Origin: Jaltomata sinuosa
Lineage: Eukaryota > Streptophyta > Magnoliopsida > Solanales > Solanaceae
Assembly (NCBI GenBank): GCA_003996215.1
Contig: QJPP01000273.1
Coordinates: 1,141,602-1,205,601, forward strand
Direction: 5' to 3'
DNA: 64,000 nt
The position numbers and the translations under genes were made by a program. Positions 48,045 through 59,905 of the stretch are shown piece by piece. How positions within the stretch are numbered: the first letter of the stretch is position 1; the number at the start of each line of letters is the position of its first letter. Below the pieces are notes generated by a model. The model was not told where the DNA came from, searched no databases, and was given only the letters and a program-made list of their open reading frames with translations.

Positions 48045-49211
48045 ATTGAATCTAAGATTGAAAAAAATTACAATAGATCAATAAAACAGTCATATAAACA
48101 TTGAATAATTAAATTCAAACTCATCACATACATATATATTCATGCATCTCAAATAGCCAATCGATGAGATTGGAGAACTAATGCAATACACATATATAAT
48201 GACCGATTATTCACTCCATAAACTTTTACAGATCTAACTCAGATGGAGAGTATATTGTTAGTTTAAGTCAAGTGAAAATAAAATAATCCTAGTTACGTTG
48301 ATCCAATCATATATCACTCAGTTAAGGAGAGTTAATACAAATTATCAAACTAGTAATTAAATACGTAGTGACTTGTATTAAATTTATCCGATATGAAGGA
48401 AGGTCGAAGCCAACACATAAACTTAATACTTCATTACTATTTAATCTTGGTAATCATGAGGATAACTTGCGTCACCAAATTATTTTTTTTTCTTTTTCAA
48501 ATTTTATTCTAGAAAATAAAAAATGGTACACGACCTCCAATTCATTCACAATACCATCTCACATACATTCACATGAGAAAATAACCATATAATAAAATAA
48601 TTTTACATGGTTCCAAAAACAAGACCATTGTTTTCACAATATAAAAAAATCCAAGGAATTCCTTTTATAAAAAAAATTACAGTAGAAAAGTTCTCATGGC
48701 CATTCATTCACGTGAAACAAGGAACAATTTCCAACCTTTGATTTATCTTTTATTAAAAGGTTTTCAATTCCTTATACAAAATATGGGTTTATATAGCAGC
48801 CGCCACCCCACGTGAAACAAAAACTCTACCCTCAAGAACAAATAATTAATGCCCTACCAATTAATCCTTATGAAAGAATCTACTAGGATTTTACTATGAA
48901 CCAAGGCATTAAAATATTCAAGAAACAAGAAGTAGCAGTTTTTAATTATGCATATTTAAACACTACTATTCTGACGCCGAACACCAAATTCAAACTCTTT
49001 TGTCCATTATATTTAATAAAATTTAAAAATTGGGTTAGGTTTCAAGATTTCAACAACATCGTGTTGTTCGTTACAATCGACGTCTCTTTAGCATATAATT
49101 AAATATCACATGATTTTGAATAAAAAATCATGAAACAGCGTTCCTTTTCGCACACATATACATGATGTCTAGATTATCTATAAAGATGTAAGCATGGCTC
49201 ATGATGCCAAT
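48045..49211 (-). other. Leader of copia element A, with primer-binding site
   Basis: Non-coding sequence between LTR-b and gag. On the minus strand the bases next to the LTR read 'TTGGCATCATGAGCCATG', a variant of the usual initiator-Met PBS (TGGTATCAGAGCC). Most of the leader recurs at 54,175-54,569 in element B. Confidence 0.7.
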
Positions 49212-50537
49212 TGTTGGAAAATAGTACATGCAGCGAAAGCATTCCAAGAACATACTGCTTACATGAATAATAGATAACAAATACCAACACGTAGTACACA
49301 TCAAGCGTGCTGAAAATTAACTAAGAATTACCTCTTGAAGCGTGAACAGATATCTTGAAGAAAGCCCGACTCCAGTTCTACGGTCTTCTCCAGTGATCCC
49401 AAATTCACAGCCGAACTCTCTCAATACTTGGGTGGGCAAGTATTGTGCAGAAAACTAAAATCTCTTTTCCTAGGTTGGAAGAACCCTATTTATAGAGGAG
49501 CTTTCCTAGTCCAAAAAGGAGAGAAAGAACACGTTTTTTTTAACCAAAAAAATGCCCCAATCCCCTTTTCCTTTAGAAAATAGGATTTTGAGTTCTAGTT
49601 AAATATGGGCACTGCAGGGACCACAAAATTAATTATCGAGGCTCCTTATTATAAAAATAATTTAAAAATATTAATTTAAATTATTCTTACCATAATAAAT
49701 TACAAATCATTCCACTAGAAATTCGTAATTGCACTCCTCTATTTATATTTCAAAACTTCCTATTAAACACTTATGTAATTCCCCATATTAAGATTATATA
49801 TACTAATCAATAAATTAAATTACTGACGAATTTAATTAATGATTAATTTTCTTTAGAGCAATACTTAACTTATTTCATATGTCGGATTCATAAATCCACC
49901 GGTCGGGTTTACACATGAAAACTTATAAGCTTCTCATAAAAGGCGTATCATCAATCTCTATACCGAGACATGGATTCTATCAACTAACTTATTATTTCAC
50001 CAATATATATTATTATCATCCAATCTATCAGGCATATTGACCCATCTCAGGATCTTACCTTTTAATAAATCAAAACGATAATTAATATATACAGCTCATA
50101 ATAGTTATATCAAGATTGAGAATATAAGTACATTTAATAGTTTAGAGAATATATTTTTATCAGTCAGTCTAAAACATCTATCTCTACTCGGTCATGTTCA
50201 ATACATACAAAATACACTAGCACGAGAAGCTAGAACTATACCATTCTCGTAATCAAGATAAATTACTTTAATCTCGTGCCACAATCATTCTGATGGTTTG
50301 TCCAAATTCCCATCTACGATTGTGAACTATAACTTTAACTTATAAGAACCGACGATTTAATCTTCTGTCCATAAGCTTAAACTCTATACACCAAATCATC
50401 TACTATATAAGTTGAGGACACATATATGACAAAATGATCTATTTAATGTAACACTTTATTGAATTAAATAAATAAATAAATAATCATTCAATAAATAATA
50501 CTATATCAAAACGCATGGTTAATAGTATATCCTAACA
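49212..50537 (-). repeat. Copia LTR-b, shared by two internal regions
   Basis: 1326 bases. On the plus strand it runs TGTTGGAAAATAGTACATGC to 'tatcctaaca'. The PBS-like sequence adjoins it on the left and a polypurine tract (AAGTGGGAGAT on the minus strand, 50,538-50,548) on the right. It therefore serves as 5' LTR of element A and 3' LTR of element B. Confidence 0.9.
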
Positions 50538-50552
50538 ATCTCCCACTTAGAC

Positions 50553-52083
50553 TCATAACCATGCACCTACAACTCTAACACCCATTCCTTCTACATGCCT
50601 ATCAAAAGGCTTTTGGGGCAAAGCTTTTGTGAAAGGGTCTGTCAGGTTGTTTTCTGATGCAATCTTCGCAACCATCACATCTCCTCTCTGTACTATGTCT
50701 CGAATCAAATGGTACTTACGCTCAATGTGTTTTTCCTTCTTATGACTTCGTATTTTCTTTGAATTTGCAACCGTACCACTATTACCACAATAAATAATAA
50801 GTGGCGCTTCTATTGCAGGGACTACCACCAAGTCTTTTAGAAAGTTTCTGAGCCATACCACCTCCTTAGCTGCCTTAGAGGCTGCTACGTACTCGGCTTC
50901 CATGGTGGAATCAACAACACAAGTTTGCTTGATGCTCCTCCAAATAACGGGTGCACCTTCCAAAGTAAACACATTTTCAGAGGTCGACTTTCGAGAGTCC
51001 TTATCAGACTGGAAATCTGAGTCTGTGTACCCTATTGGCACCAACTCATTCGAATGGTAGACAAGCATGTAATCCATAGTCCTTTTCAGGTACTTGATTA
51101 TATGCTTAACTTCCGTCCAATGTTCTCGTCCAGGGTTATACTGAAATCTCCTAATCATGCCTACAGCAAAACAGATATCAGGTCTAGTACACAACATCGC
51201 ATACATGAGGCTTTCTACAGCTGAGGCATAAGAAATTGCCTTCATGTTTTCTATCTCATCATCTGTCTTGGGACATTGATCCTTAGATAGAGAAATTCCA
51301 TGTCTGAAAGGATGAAATCCTTTGTTGGAATCATGCATGCTGAACCTAGTAAGAATAGTATCAATATAAAGAGCTTGAGATAAGCCTAACATCCTTTTCT
51401 TGCGATCACGTAGAACCTTGATCCCAAGGATGTGAGCAGCTTCTCCCAAATCCTTCATATCAAAATTATTGGACAACCATTCCTTGATTGAATTCAACAA
51501 GCACACATTATTTCCTATGAGCAAGATATCATCTACATACAATATCAGAAACACCACTTTATCCCCCATTCCACTTTTTGTACATACAAGATTCATCAAG
51601 ACATTGCTCAAAACCAAAGGTTTTCACCGCATTTCCAAAACAAGTGTTCCATGCCCTAGAAGCTTGCTTTAATCCATAAATAGATATTTTAAGCTTGCAC
51701 AACATGTGTTCTTGACCTTTTTGAATGAAACCGTCTGGTTGTCGCATAAAAATGCTTTCATCAAGACTTCCATTAAGGAAAGTTGTCTTGACATCCATTT
51801 GCCAAATTTCATAATCATAATGAGAAGCAATGGATAAGAGAATTCTAATAGACTTAAGCATGGTTACTGGCGAAAAGGTTTCCTCATAATCGATCCTTTT
51901 TTTTTGAGTATACCCTTTTGCAACAAGCCTAGCTTTATAAGTTTACACTTTTTCGTCTACTCCTCTCTTTTTCTTATAGATCCACTTGCATCCAATGGGT
52001 TTGGCTCCATCTATAGGTGGTTCTACAAGATCCCAGACTTTATTGAAATATATGGACTCCATTTCTGATTTCATAGCAACAAT
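50553..52083 (-). pseudogene. Copia element B: reverse transcriptase and RNase H
   Basis: Minus-strand pol end. RT motifs: 'WQMDVKTTFLNGSLDE', 'IYGLKQASRAW' and 'LILYVDDILLIGNN' with YVDD. RNase H follows with 'IGYTDSDFQSDKDSRKST', 'STMEAEYVAASKAAKEVVWL' and 'SGTVANSKK'. The frame from 51,617 to 50,553 is open for 354 codons. A frameshift at about 51,560-51,620 separates it from the upstream RT frame (51,861-51,559), and more damage lies near 51,890-52,083. The class is Ty1/copia, by domain order (integrase before RT). Confidence 0.9.
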
Positions 52084-53500
52084 CTATTTTTCTGCATCTT
52101 TATCCTGTAGTGCTTTGTCGTAATTCACGGATTCGGTGTTCAACTCTTCAGGGATTCTGTCAAAAGACTCTCCCAAGAGTGCATACCGAATTGATTTTCT
52201 TATCTCTCTCCCACTACGACGAGGCACTATAGGAGGGGCAGGTACTGAAAAGGGTGCACTAGTATGATCTTGTGGTTGAACCACATCATTTATAGGATCT
52301 TGAGTCTCTATGTTATTCTCAGCACCTTGCGGTGTGGGTATATCAACAACTTCTTCCTCTAGTGCAATTTCCTCAATACTACTCCTACTACTTTGATGCA
52401 ATGAATTTTTGAAAACTTGTACTCGTAGAACTGTATGTTTATTAACATCTCTCCCACTACTAAAATGCAATGATATGTTAATTCTAACATCTGGGGTTTG
52501 ATTGGTTTTCATCATTGTCAGTAGATTGATTTTGATTCGTTATCTCTTTGCTCAATTCCCGTAAAACTAGTTTACTTCTAGGAACGTGGTTTGTTAAAAA
52601 ATCTCTTTCTAGAAACTTGGCATTTGTACTTACAATGACCTTTTTTTCTTTAAGATTATAAAACAGACCACCTTTCATTCCTTTAGGGTACCCAATAAAA
52701 ACACAAACTTCTGTTCTTTGTTCTAATTTTTCTGCCTTCCCTTTCAGCACATGTGCTAGACATCCCTAAATCCGAACATGTTTCAAACTAGGTTTGTGCC
52801 CAGTCCATAGTTCTATGGGTGTTACAGGTACAGACTTAGAAGGAACTAAGTTCAAAATATAGTTTGCAGTTTCTAGTGCATATCCCCAAAATAAAAAAGA
52901 CAAATTAGAGTAACTCGTCATAAATCTAACCATTTCTAAAAGAGTATGATTTCTTCTTTCTGCGACACCATTCTGTTGTGGCGTTCTAGGTGCAGACATT
53001 TGAGACGTAATTTCTTGTTCTGATAAGTAACTAATGAACTTTGTGGAGAGGTATTCGCAACCACGATCAGATCGTAGTGACTTAATATATTTTCCATGTC
53101 GCTTCTCCGTTTATGTCTTAAACTCTTTGAATTTCTCAAAGCATTCAGTCTTACAACGCAACAAATAAATATATCCATATTTTGAGTAGTCATCAATGAA
53201 AGTCACGAAATACTCATAACCACCTCTCGCTTGAACGTTCATGGGTCACACAAATCAGAATGAATTAACTCTAATTTATCATTGGCTCTATTCCCTTTTG
53301 AGGGAAAAAATCTCTTAGTCATTTTTCCTTCTAACATGTTGGTAGTGCCTCCACTTTTAATGAACCTAAAGGTCCATCTCGAACCAACCTTGAAATCCTG
53401 TCTAGATTTATATGACATAGACGCAAGTGCCATAGATAGGTCTCATTAAATTCAGAAGATCATTTCTTTTACTAGAAAGGTTAACATTATTCTTTTCAAT
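52084..53500 (-). pseudogene. Copia element B: integrase and linker, broken
   Basis: Reads on the minus strand. 53,433-53,239 has 'LEGKMTKRFFPSKGN' and 'LELIHSDLC'. 52,999-52,766 has the core 'APRTPQQNGVAERRN' with the catalytic Glu. 52,750-52,484 has 'EVCVFIGYPKGMKGGLFY', and 52,515-52,084 the acidic linker before RT. At least three frame changes or stops separate these blocks. No intact integrase is possible. Confidence 0.85.
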
Positions 53501-53503
53501 AGT

Positions 53504-53910
53504 TTATTGTAGTTTAGGAGAGACATTAATAATAAAAAGACCATCAATCAATGTACCAGCAGAGACAAAATATTTATTATAGCTAATAACACAACCGTTA
53601 TCAGAAAAATTAACATTATAACCATCTCTTAAATCTCTAGAAACTGAAATCAAATTTATTCTAACATCAGGTGCATATAATGCGTCTTTTAAAATTAGAA
53701 CTCTACCACTACCAAATGAAATACTAATATTTCCTAATGCTAAAGCTGAAACTGCTGAGCCATCAGCTTGAAAAAACACTAACTTCACCTCTAATCAGCT
53801 TGCGTGTTTCTTGAAACCCCTGCATTGTAGTGCAGATGTGATCAGTGGCTCCTGAGTCTACACACCATGATGTGGTAGAAACAGCCGCTAAACACGTTTT
53901 TAACGACAAG
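53504..53910 (-). pseudogene. Copia element B: protease region
   Basis: Homologous to the protease of element A. The frame 53,788-53,504 carries 'VFFQADGSAVSALALGN' and 'KDALYAPDVRINLISVSRDL'. The active-site block lies just before it but is out of frame with both gag and the rest, because an extra T in a T-run near 53,898 shifts gag and another shift lies near 53,780. Confidence 0.8.
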
Positions 53911-54174
53911 TGAAAGTGAGTTATCTAACTTGTTTTTCTGCTTGGCTAAGAAAACTGGACAATGTGTCATCCAATGGCCTGACATCTTGCAATAAAAATA
54001 CTTGCCATTAGGCTTTTTCATGCCTCCAGTTAGAGCTACAACTTTCTTAGCATTGTGAGTCTTTTTCTTCTTCTTTTCACCTTTCGATTTAGAAGTAGAA
54101 CCTTTCTCAATAAAATTATGACCCTCAAATTTATTTTGACTCATAATAGTGCTAAGGGAGGTAACGGGAGACAT
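53842..54174 (-). pseudogene. Copia element B: gag remnant lacking its central domain
   Basis: 110 codons. Starts MSPVTSLSTIMSQNKFEGHN, then a Lys-rich stretch and a worn zinc knuckle 'YFYCKMSGHWMTHC' (first Cys replaced by Tyr). Usual copia gags have about 200 more residues between these parts. The missing block is the same as in element A, so both descend from a deleted lineage. Confidence 0.8.
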
Positions 54175-54569
54175 ATTGAATCTAAGATTGAAAAAAATTA
54201 CAATAGATCAATAAAACAGTCATATAAACATTGAATAATTAAATTCAAACTCATCACATACATATATATTCATGCATCTCAAATAGTCAATCGATGAGAT
54301 TGGAGAACTACTTATGCAATACACATATATAATGATCGATTATTCACTCCATAAACTTTTACAGATCTAACTCAGATGGAGAGTATACTGTTAGTTTAAG
54401 TCAAGTGAAAATAAAAAAATCCTAGTTACGTTGATCCAATCATATATCACTCAGTTAAGGAGAGTTAATACAAATTATCAAACTAGTAATTAAATACGTA
54501 GTGACTTGTATTAAATTTATCCGATATGAAGGAAGGTCTAAGCCAACACATAAACTTAATACTTCATTA
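54175..54569 (-). other. Leader of copia element B, interrupted
   Basis: Nearly identical to 48,045-48,440. It is split by the solo LTR and resumes at 57,504 ('ctatttaatcttgataatca') until about 57,527, where similarity ends. The expected 5' LTR of element B is lost. Confidence 0.75.
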
Positions 54570-54574
54570 CTATT

Positions 54575-57503
54575 TGTTGACACCCAATTTTGGCTCTCCG
54601 TGCTTAAAATTAACGTCTTCGGGTCTCCTGATCGTTAAAGAGCACAAAATATATTTTTTACACATTTTTCATGAAATATAATAATTTATTGATAATCATC
54701 CTCATTTTAGGAGTTTTATCAATTTATTGATATATTTTTATTTTTTATAATTCATTGATAATTATTCTTAATTTCATAAATATTAGGATTCTTATCAATT
54801 TATTGTCACATTTTTACTTTCTTACAATTTATTGATAATTATCCTTTATTTTGTAAATGTTAGAATTTTTATCAATTTATTATCATTATACAATTTTGAT
54901 AATCACAATATTTTTTACAGTCACCTACACACGTACACAATACAAATACTACAATTTTAACTATTTACAACACATTACATTTTATTTTATATTTTTGTAA
55001 TCACATACCAACACACACATTTTTATACATTATTTATACTTTTAATATATTTCGCAAATGCAAGAAGTCAGACCAATTAATTAGAAATACAGAGTTAAAA
55101 GTTTGGTCAAGTCAAGGTCTTGTCACCTTTTAAAAAGATGATATTTGATGTGACTAAATGCGGCTATCGTCCTCTAGTTAATAACCTTGTGCATTGGTTA
55201 ATAAGATAAAAGATTCAGTAGATAGTAACCAAGGTACAAAAGAAATTGAGATTATTATTTTTTTGGACAAAAAGAGGGTTAATTTTGCATTATAAAAGAA
55301 TGAGAGGGATTTTGCTATTTTTTGATCTTCTATACATCTTTATTTCCACACAAACTACACTACACACACATACACTTTTTCAGATTTTTTTTCTCTCCTT
55401 CCCTCTCACTTTTCTCCATCTTCTCTCCAACTCTCTTCCTCTCTTAACTGTCGATGCACCACCACCGGCCAGCCACTGGAGCTCCGGCCAAACGTCAACA
55501 ACACCACCACGTTTCTCCCCTCTCCCTTTCTCTCCCTTTCCCCTCCATCTTGCCGCTGCCACGCCGAAAAACATGGCGTTGAGGTCTCCAAATCTGGCCG
55601 GATTATCTTGTGTCTAGCGTTGCTCCGGCGACGCCGTGGAAGCAACGTTGCTTTTCCCCTCCCCTTTTCCCTTTGTTTTGTTTTTTTTAGATTGAAAAAA
55701 AAATGGTGGTCACCACCATTGATGCCCAGATCTGTTCGTCTCCAACGAACTGAGTTTTATCAATTTTTTAAGATGTTAATATTCTTGTTTTTGTGAAGAT
55801 CTGGACATTTTGGTTCGTTTTCCGGCAAACTCCATTTTTTTCGGTGACTATTTATATGTTTCGGGCAGTTCTTTCAATTTTCTGGCTACTTATGTTTATT
55901 TCTGTGTTGCTGCTAAATTTTGTTGCTAATTCTCGAACTATTTTGGCTAATTTTGTATCGAATTTCACCCGAAAAATTTACTCCGGAGAATGGTTTTGCC
56001 TCGCTATTGCTTTAGCCAATTTTTTGGGGCTGGTTGTCCTTTCTCTTTACTATTTTTGATATTACAATGATATTGAACAAATACTACACAAAAATGGCCA
56101 ATGAAAAAACTCCCGTCGATTTTTGAGGCCTCCACAATAAAAAAGACGGATACATATATACATATGTAGCGAAAAAATAAATTTTGGGCGATGATGAAAT
56201 CTTAATATTACAAAGACGAAATAAAAAGTTTTATGATCCGTATCTTGGCGAGGTGATCTCGGGTGGCCAACCGATGTTTCGCAGCCATGGCGTATTTAAA
56301 ACTTAGTACTACCACATATCTGAGCCCATACTATAATAAAATTCTATTTTCTTATATTTACATACATATATGTATTTCTTTAACTTATTTTGGTAAATAT
56401 TTATTTGTTATTGAATTTTTTACTAAGTGTTTATACAGGTACGTGAAGATACTTCCGAAGATGACAATTAAAAGGGGTTTGAAAATCTCTCCAAAATTTA
56501 TTGCTTTTATTTATATTCTTGTAATTCTTGTAATTGTACAAAAGATAAAGTATAGTGAAAACTTTATTTTCGGGGCTTTGGGAGGTGTGTCTTTTATTTA
56601 CTTATTCATTATTATGTGCATAGGCAAAACTTAGACCGTAAATACTTTACAAATAAATCAGTTCAACTTAGGTAATTAGTTCACATTTTTACTTCACGCA
56701 GATATTAGGCCGTCTTTTCTTTTTCAAACCGTCCTTTTAATCATTTTTACTTAAACTTTGCAAACGATTCTTTATATATTCTTTTGAAAATTAATATTAT
56801 TTTCTCATTCTTAAACTCATTTTTTCTTGCAAAAGTGAAATAGTATTTACATAATAAAAAACGCAAGTCAATTGATGTAATTATTGTACAATCTTTTCAA
56901 TACATTTCTTTACATTATACATATTTTTTTACATTCTTTACTCAATGTACTTAGACATATATTAGTTACACATTTTTCTTATATATATATATTTCGTAAT
57001 AGTATCTATTTATATTAACATATTTACATACTTTTCATATTAACAATATACATTCTTTTACACTCTTTTGTATACTTTCTTACATATAAATTTTCATACA
57101 TATTAAATTTTCTCATACATATAAAAATACATTTTTCATACTCTTATGTACATATTTTAAAATTATTCTTTGCACTTGTATATACATATTTTTTACTGTT
57201 CATATTTATACTTTTCAAAAAATATTTTTTTTACCTCCTCTCTCTTTAAAAATTAAGTTTAGCCGGGTACCACATTTGTGAATTTCGAAGGATGCCTAAC
57301 ACCTTCCCTTCGAAATAACTTGAACCCTTACCTAGAATCTCAAATGGTTTTCGCAGATTAAAATGTGAGTCATACATGTCAATAATCAAAAATAGGTTTT
57401 CTTATTTTCCTTAAAAATTAGGTGGCGACTCTGTACATAATTAAATTCTTTCAGAGTCCATAAGTTGTGCTTTATCTAACCTTGGTAAAAATAGGGCATG
57501 ACA
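54575..57503 (+). mobile_element. Solo LTR of an Ogre/Tat-related retrotransposon
   Basis: Starts TGTTGACACCCAATTTTGGC and ends 'atagggcatgaca'. Flanked by CTATT at 54,570-54,574 and 57,504-57,508. The first 18 bases and the hairpin block near its end match the big Ogre LTRs, but the middle differs, so it is a different family of the lineage. It has TATAAAA near 55,291 and a CT-rich then GC-rich block (55,380-55,640). No internal region is left, so it probably arose by LTR-LTR recombination. Confidence 0.88.
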
Positions 57504-57527
57504 CTATTTAATCTTGATAATCATGAG
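57504..57527 (-). other. Last piece of the copia B leader
   Basis: 'ctatttaatcttgataatcatgagg' continues the leader as in 48,440-48,463, then similarity stops. Confidence 0.7.
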
Positions 57528-59106
57528 GATGAACTCCGAGAGTTACTCCAACAACCCTCCTAGGCTGCTCCAAGGCTTGGAAGCTATGGGGAGGAGGGAT
57601 TCCGGCTAAAGGGATGCTAAAACTCGGGTTTCAGGCTTGTCATACGGCAGGGAACGTCTTCACGGAGCTAAAAAATGCATCAGGCAGCTGCTTGGCGTCC
57701 AAGTAGGCTAGGTTTTCTTCATTGAGTAGATTGACCTGCTTTCATTTCATATTTATTATATAGTCAGAAAAGGAGAATACATGCTTAGGCCTTCGAGCAC
57801 GAAGTATGGAGACATTGCTAGGGTTGGATTGGTTGAACTAGGAAATAGTTGAGTCGGGATAATGGGTGTAATATTTTGGTCTGTCTATAATTATTTATGT
57901 GTTGGGTCGGTGATAGAATTAAAGGACTGGAATGTCGGGAAGGTTCAGAGAACTAGAAATGCTTGGGTAACTCAATGACTGATAAAAAGAGAGTTCCGGA
58001 CACGAGTTGTTATAAATAGGCAAATTAAGTAGAAGGGTGGGACGTCCAAGGTTAGGGGAGGTTTTCCCCATTTTCGTATTTGGTCCTAGAAGAAGTTTTG
58101 TAATTCAAGGTAATTACTAGTTATGTGTTAAAAAGGGATGAGCAGGGGCTTGGTCTTCGGATAGGATTTCAAGGTTGAGTTTACATACCCGGAACAGGGG
58201 TAGGTGATGCCTACTGATTCCCAATATGCATTATGTGTTCATGTACCATTATTTAGTAATGTATGAGTTGCATGCTTAGGGAAGGAGTTGTGAATGTCTT
58301 ATTGTCCGGTTATCAGTCTTGTGAGATAAACTTATTTGTTGCTTGTTGGTTTACAAGTATGTTTGTTCATTGTTTGTGATTGATTGGACTTGGTGTGACA
58401 TTCAGTTAGCTCGGGTACCACGCCTGATACGGGAATACTAACGGTTGGCTCGGGCACCACGCTTGATCCGGGAATACTAACGGTTGGCTCGGGAACCATG
58501 ACTGATATGAGAATACTAATGGTTGGCTCGGGTACCACGCCTGGTATGGGAATAATAACAATTGGCTCGGGTACATGCCTGGTACGGGAATTCATAATGG
58601 TTAGCTCGGGTACCACGCCTGGTATGGGTTGTTTTAATTGCATTATTGTGTTCTTTCGATGGTTCTATGAGTAACCAGGTTGGACTTCTTGACTGTAATT
58701 ATTGCATATGGTACATGAGAGGCTGGGTGACTATATCTGATTTTGAGGTTGGTCTTTGCGTAGGCCGAGATTGCATGTCTAACACTTAGGTGATATTAGG
58801 GGGATCCTTGGTGGGTCCGGGCTATGTAGAAAAGAATATGTGTTGTGGTCATTAAGTGTGGTCTGAAGTTTGTTGCTGGGTATTATTATCAGGTTGGGAA
58901 ATTGTCCTAAGGATCCCTGAGGGGTTCGTATATGTGAATAGTACTATGGGTGTAGTTCGTCTGGTCTGGTAGTTAGTTGGGTTGTTAGTGGTTGTTTGGT
59001 CATAGGGATTTATTTGGGTAACAGAGTGGTAGTTCAGGTCCAGACTTAGGGGTTGGACCAGTGTAAGATGACTTGGGAAATCTAAGGGTTAGTGTGACTT
59101 GGAAAG
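57528..59106 (+). repeat. Unassigned LTR-like repetitive DNA
   Basis: Less AT-rich than its surroundings, no protein frame. The word style and the internal array at 58,395-58,630 resemble LTRs of Ty3-type chromoviruses, but neither end nor partner is in the window. Confidence 0.35.
58395..58630 (+). repeat. Array of about six 39-bp units
   Basis: Units read 'ggctcgggtaccacgcctgg' then 'tacgggaatactaacggtt' with changes. Because 39 is a multiple of three, a repeat open frame ('VSIPVSGVVPEPT') appears on the minus strand; I do not take it as a gene. 'gtacca'/'tggtac' within a unit can pair. Confidence 0.8.
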
Positions 59107-59187
59107 TAATGGGAGTCAGGGTAAGGTCTGGAGACACTCTACCCTCCCCATACCCCGCTTATGGGACTACACTGTGGTTGTTGTTGT
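59107..59187 (+). mobile_element. Au-type SINE, 3' part
   Basis: 'cagggtaaggtctggagaca', 'ctaccctccccataccccgc' and 'ttatgggactacactgtggt', with a tail 'ttgttgttgttgg', match the reverse complement of the copies at 14,021-14,292. Plus strand. The 5' part is missing. Confidence 0.75.
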
Positions 59188-59840
59188 TGGTTGCAAGGTT
59201 TCTTAGAGCTAGTTATAGATAATCCTAATGATTGACATCATATTGGCGTCCATTTTCACCGTATTGGACTCAATTATCAATCACCGAACTGTCGGCTTCA
59301 TAGGACATCCACTCTATGTTGTTTAATATTTTCAGAGTCAAATACATTAATAAGCACTAGATGTATCAATTATATGTATCTTTCTGGAGTCTCAGTAGTC
59401 ATTATAAAATTACGAGTATAGTTCTGCCAGGATTGAACTGCAAATCACCCATATATACTTGCAGATCTGTAATATCTGGTGGTTTCGGTAAATGAGCTAA
59501 TCTGATTCAATAAATTAAAGAGTCTGGATAATCCTTAATTTGAAATTCACCATAAAAACCACATTTACATCATTATCTGTATGCAAAGCCTAGCGACACA
59601 AATATTCTCTGAAGTATTTCATGATGAATTTTATTGAATATTTGGAGCACATTTTGATGGACCATTTGTTGTAAATTCATTGCGTAAAGGAAAATTAATT
59701 TATGATCAGAGTAATTCCTATGCCCATTATCTGCAATCGGTCTCCTCTGAGTCGCCTGTCACACCATCCTTCAAAAAACAACCACCAGTTCATGACAATC
59801 ATACATATCACACCCATGGATTCATTCTGAACTACGTCCT
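59188..59840. other. Unassigned, probably degenerate retroelement
   Basis: No recognisable frame. Because it leads into an Ogre-type 3' UTR motif at 59,841, it may be the eroded end of a second pol region. Confidence 0.3.
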
Positions 59841-59905
59841 GACCTGATTCTCATCTTAATTCATCTTGGTGAGATATGTAGGCAATCCTACATAAGGGTT
59901 CGGTC
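59841..59905 (+). other. Three-way-junction RNA motif, copy 3
   Basis: GACC/GGTC outer stem, stem 2 TCTCATC/GGTGAGA (one G-T pair), 'tatgtaggc', stem 3 AATCCT/AGGGTT (one G-T pair), then 'tcggtc'. It is preceded by 'gaactacgt', as in copy 1, and followed by 'actggggcaaatattttga', as in the Ogre 3' UTR. This points to a second Tat-type element. Confidence 0.65.

Noticed and set aside
54575..57503. Full retrotransposon instead of a solo LTR
   Set aside because: No PBS, protein motif or second LTR lies between the CTATT duplications. The sequence runs as a single LTR from TG to CA.
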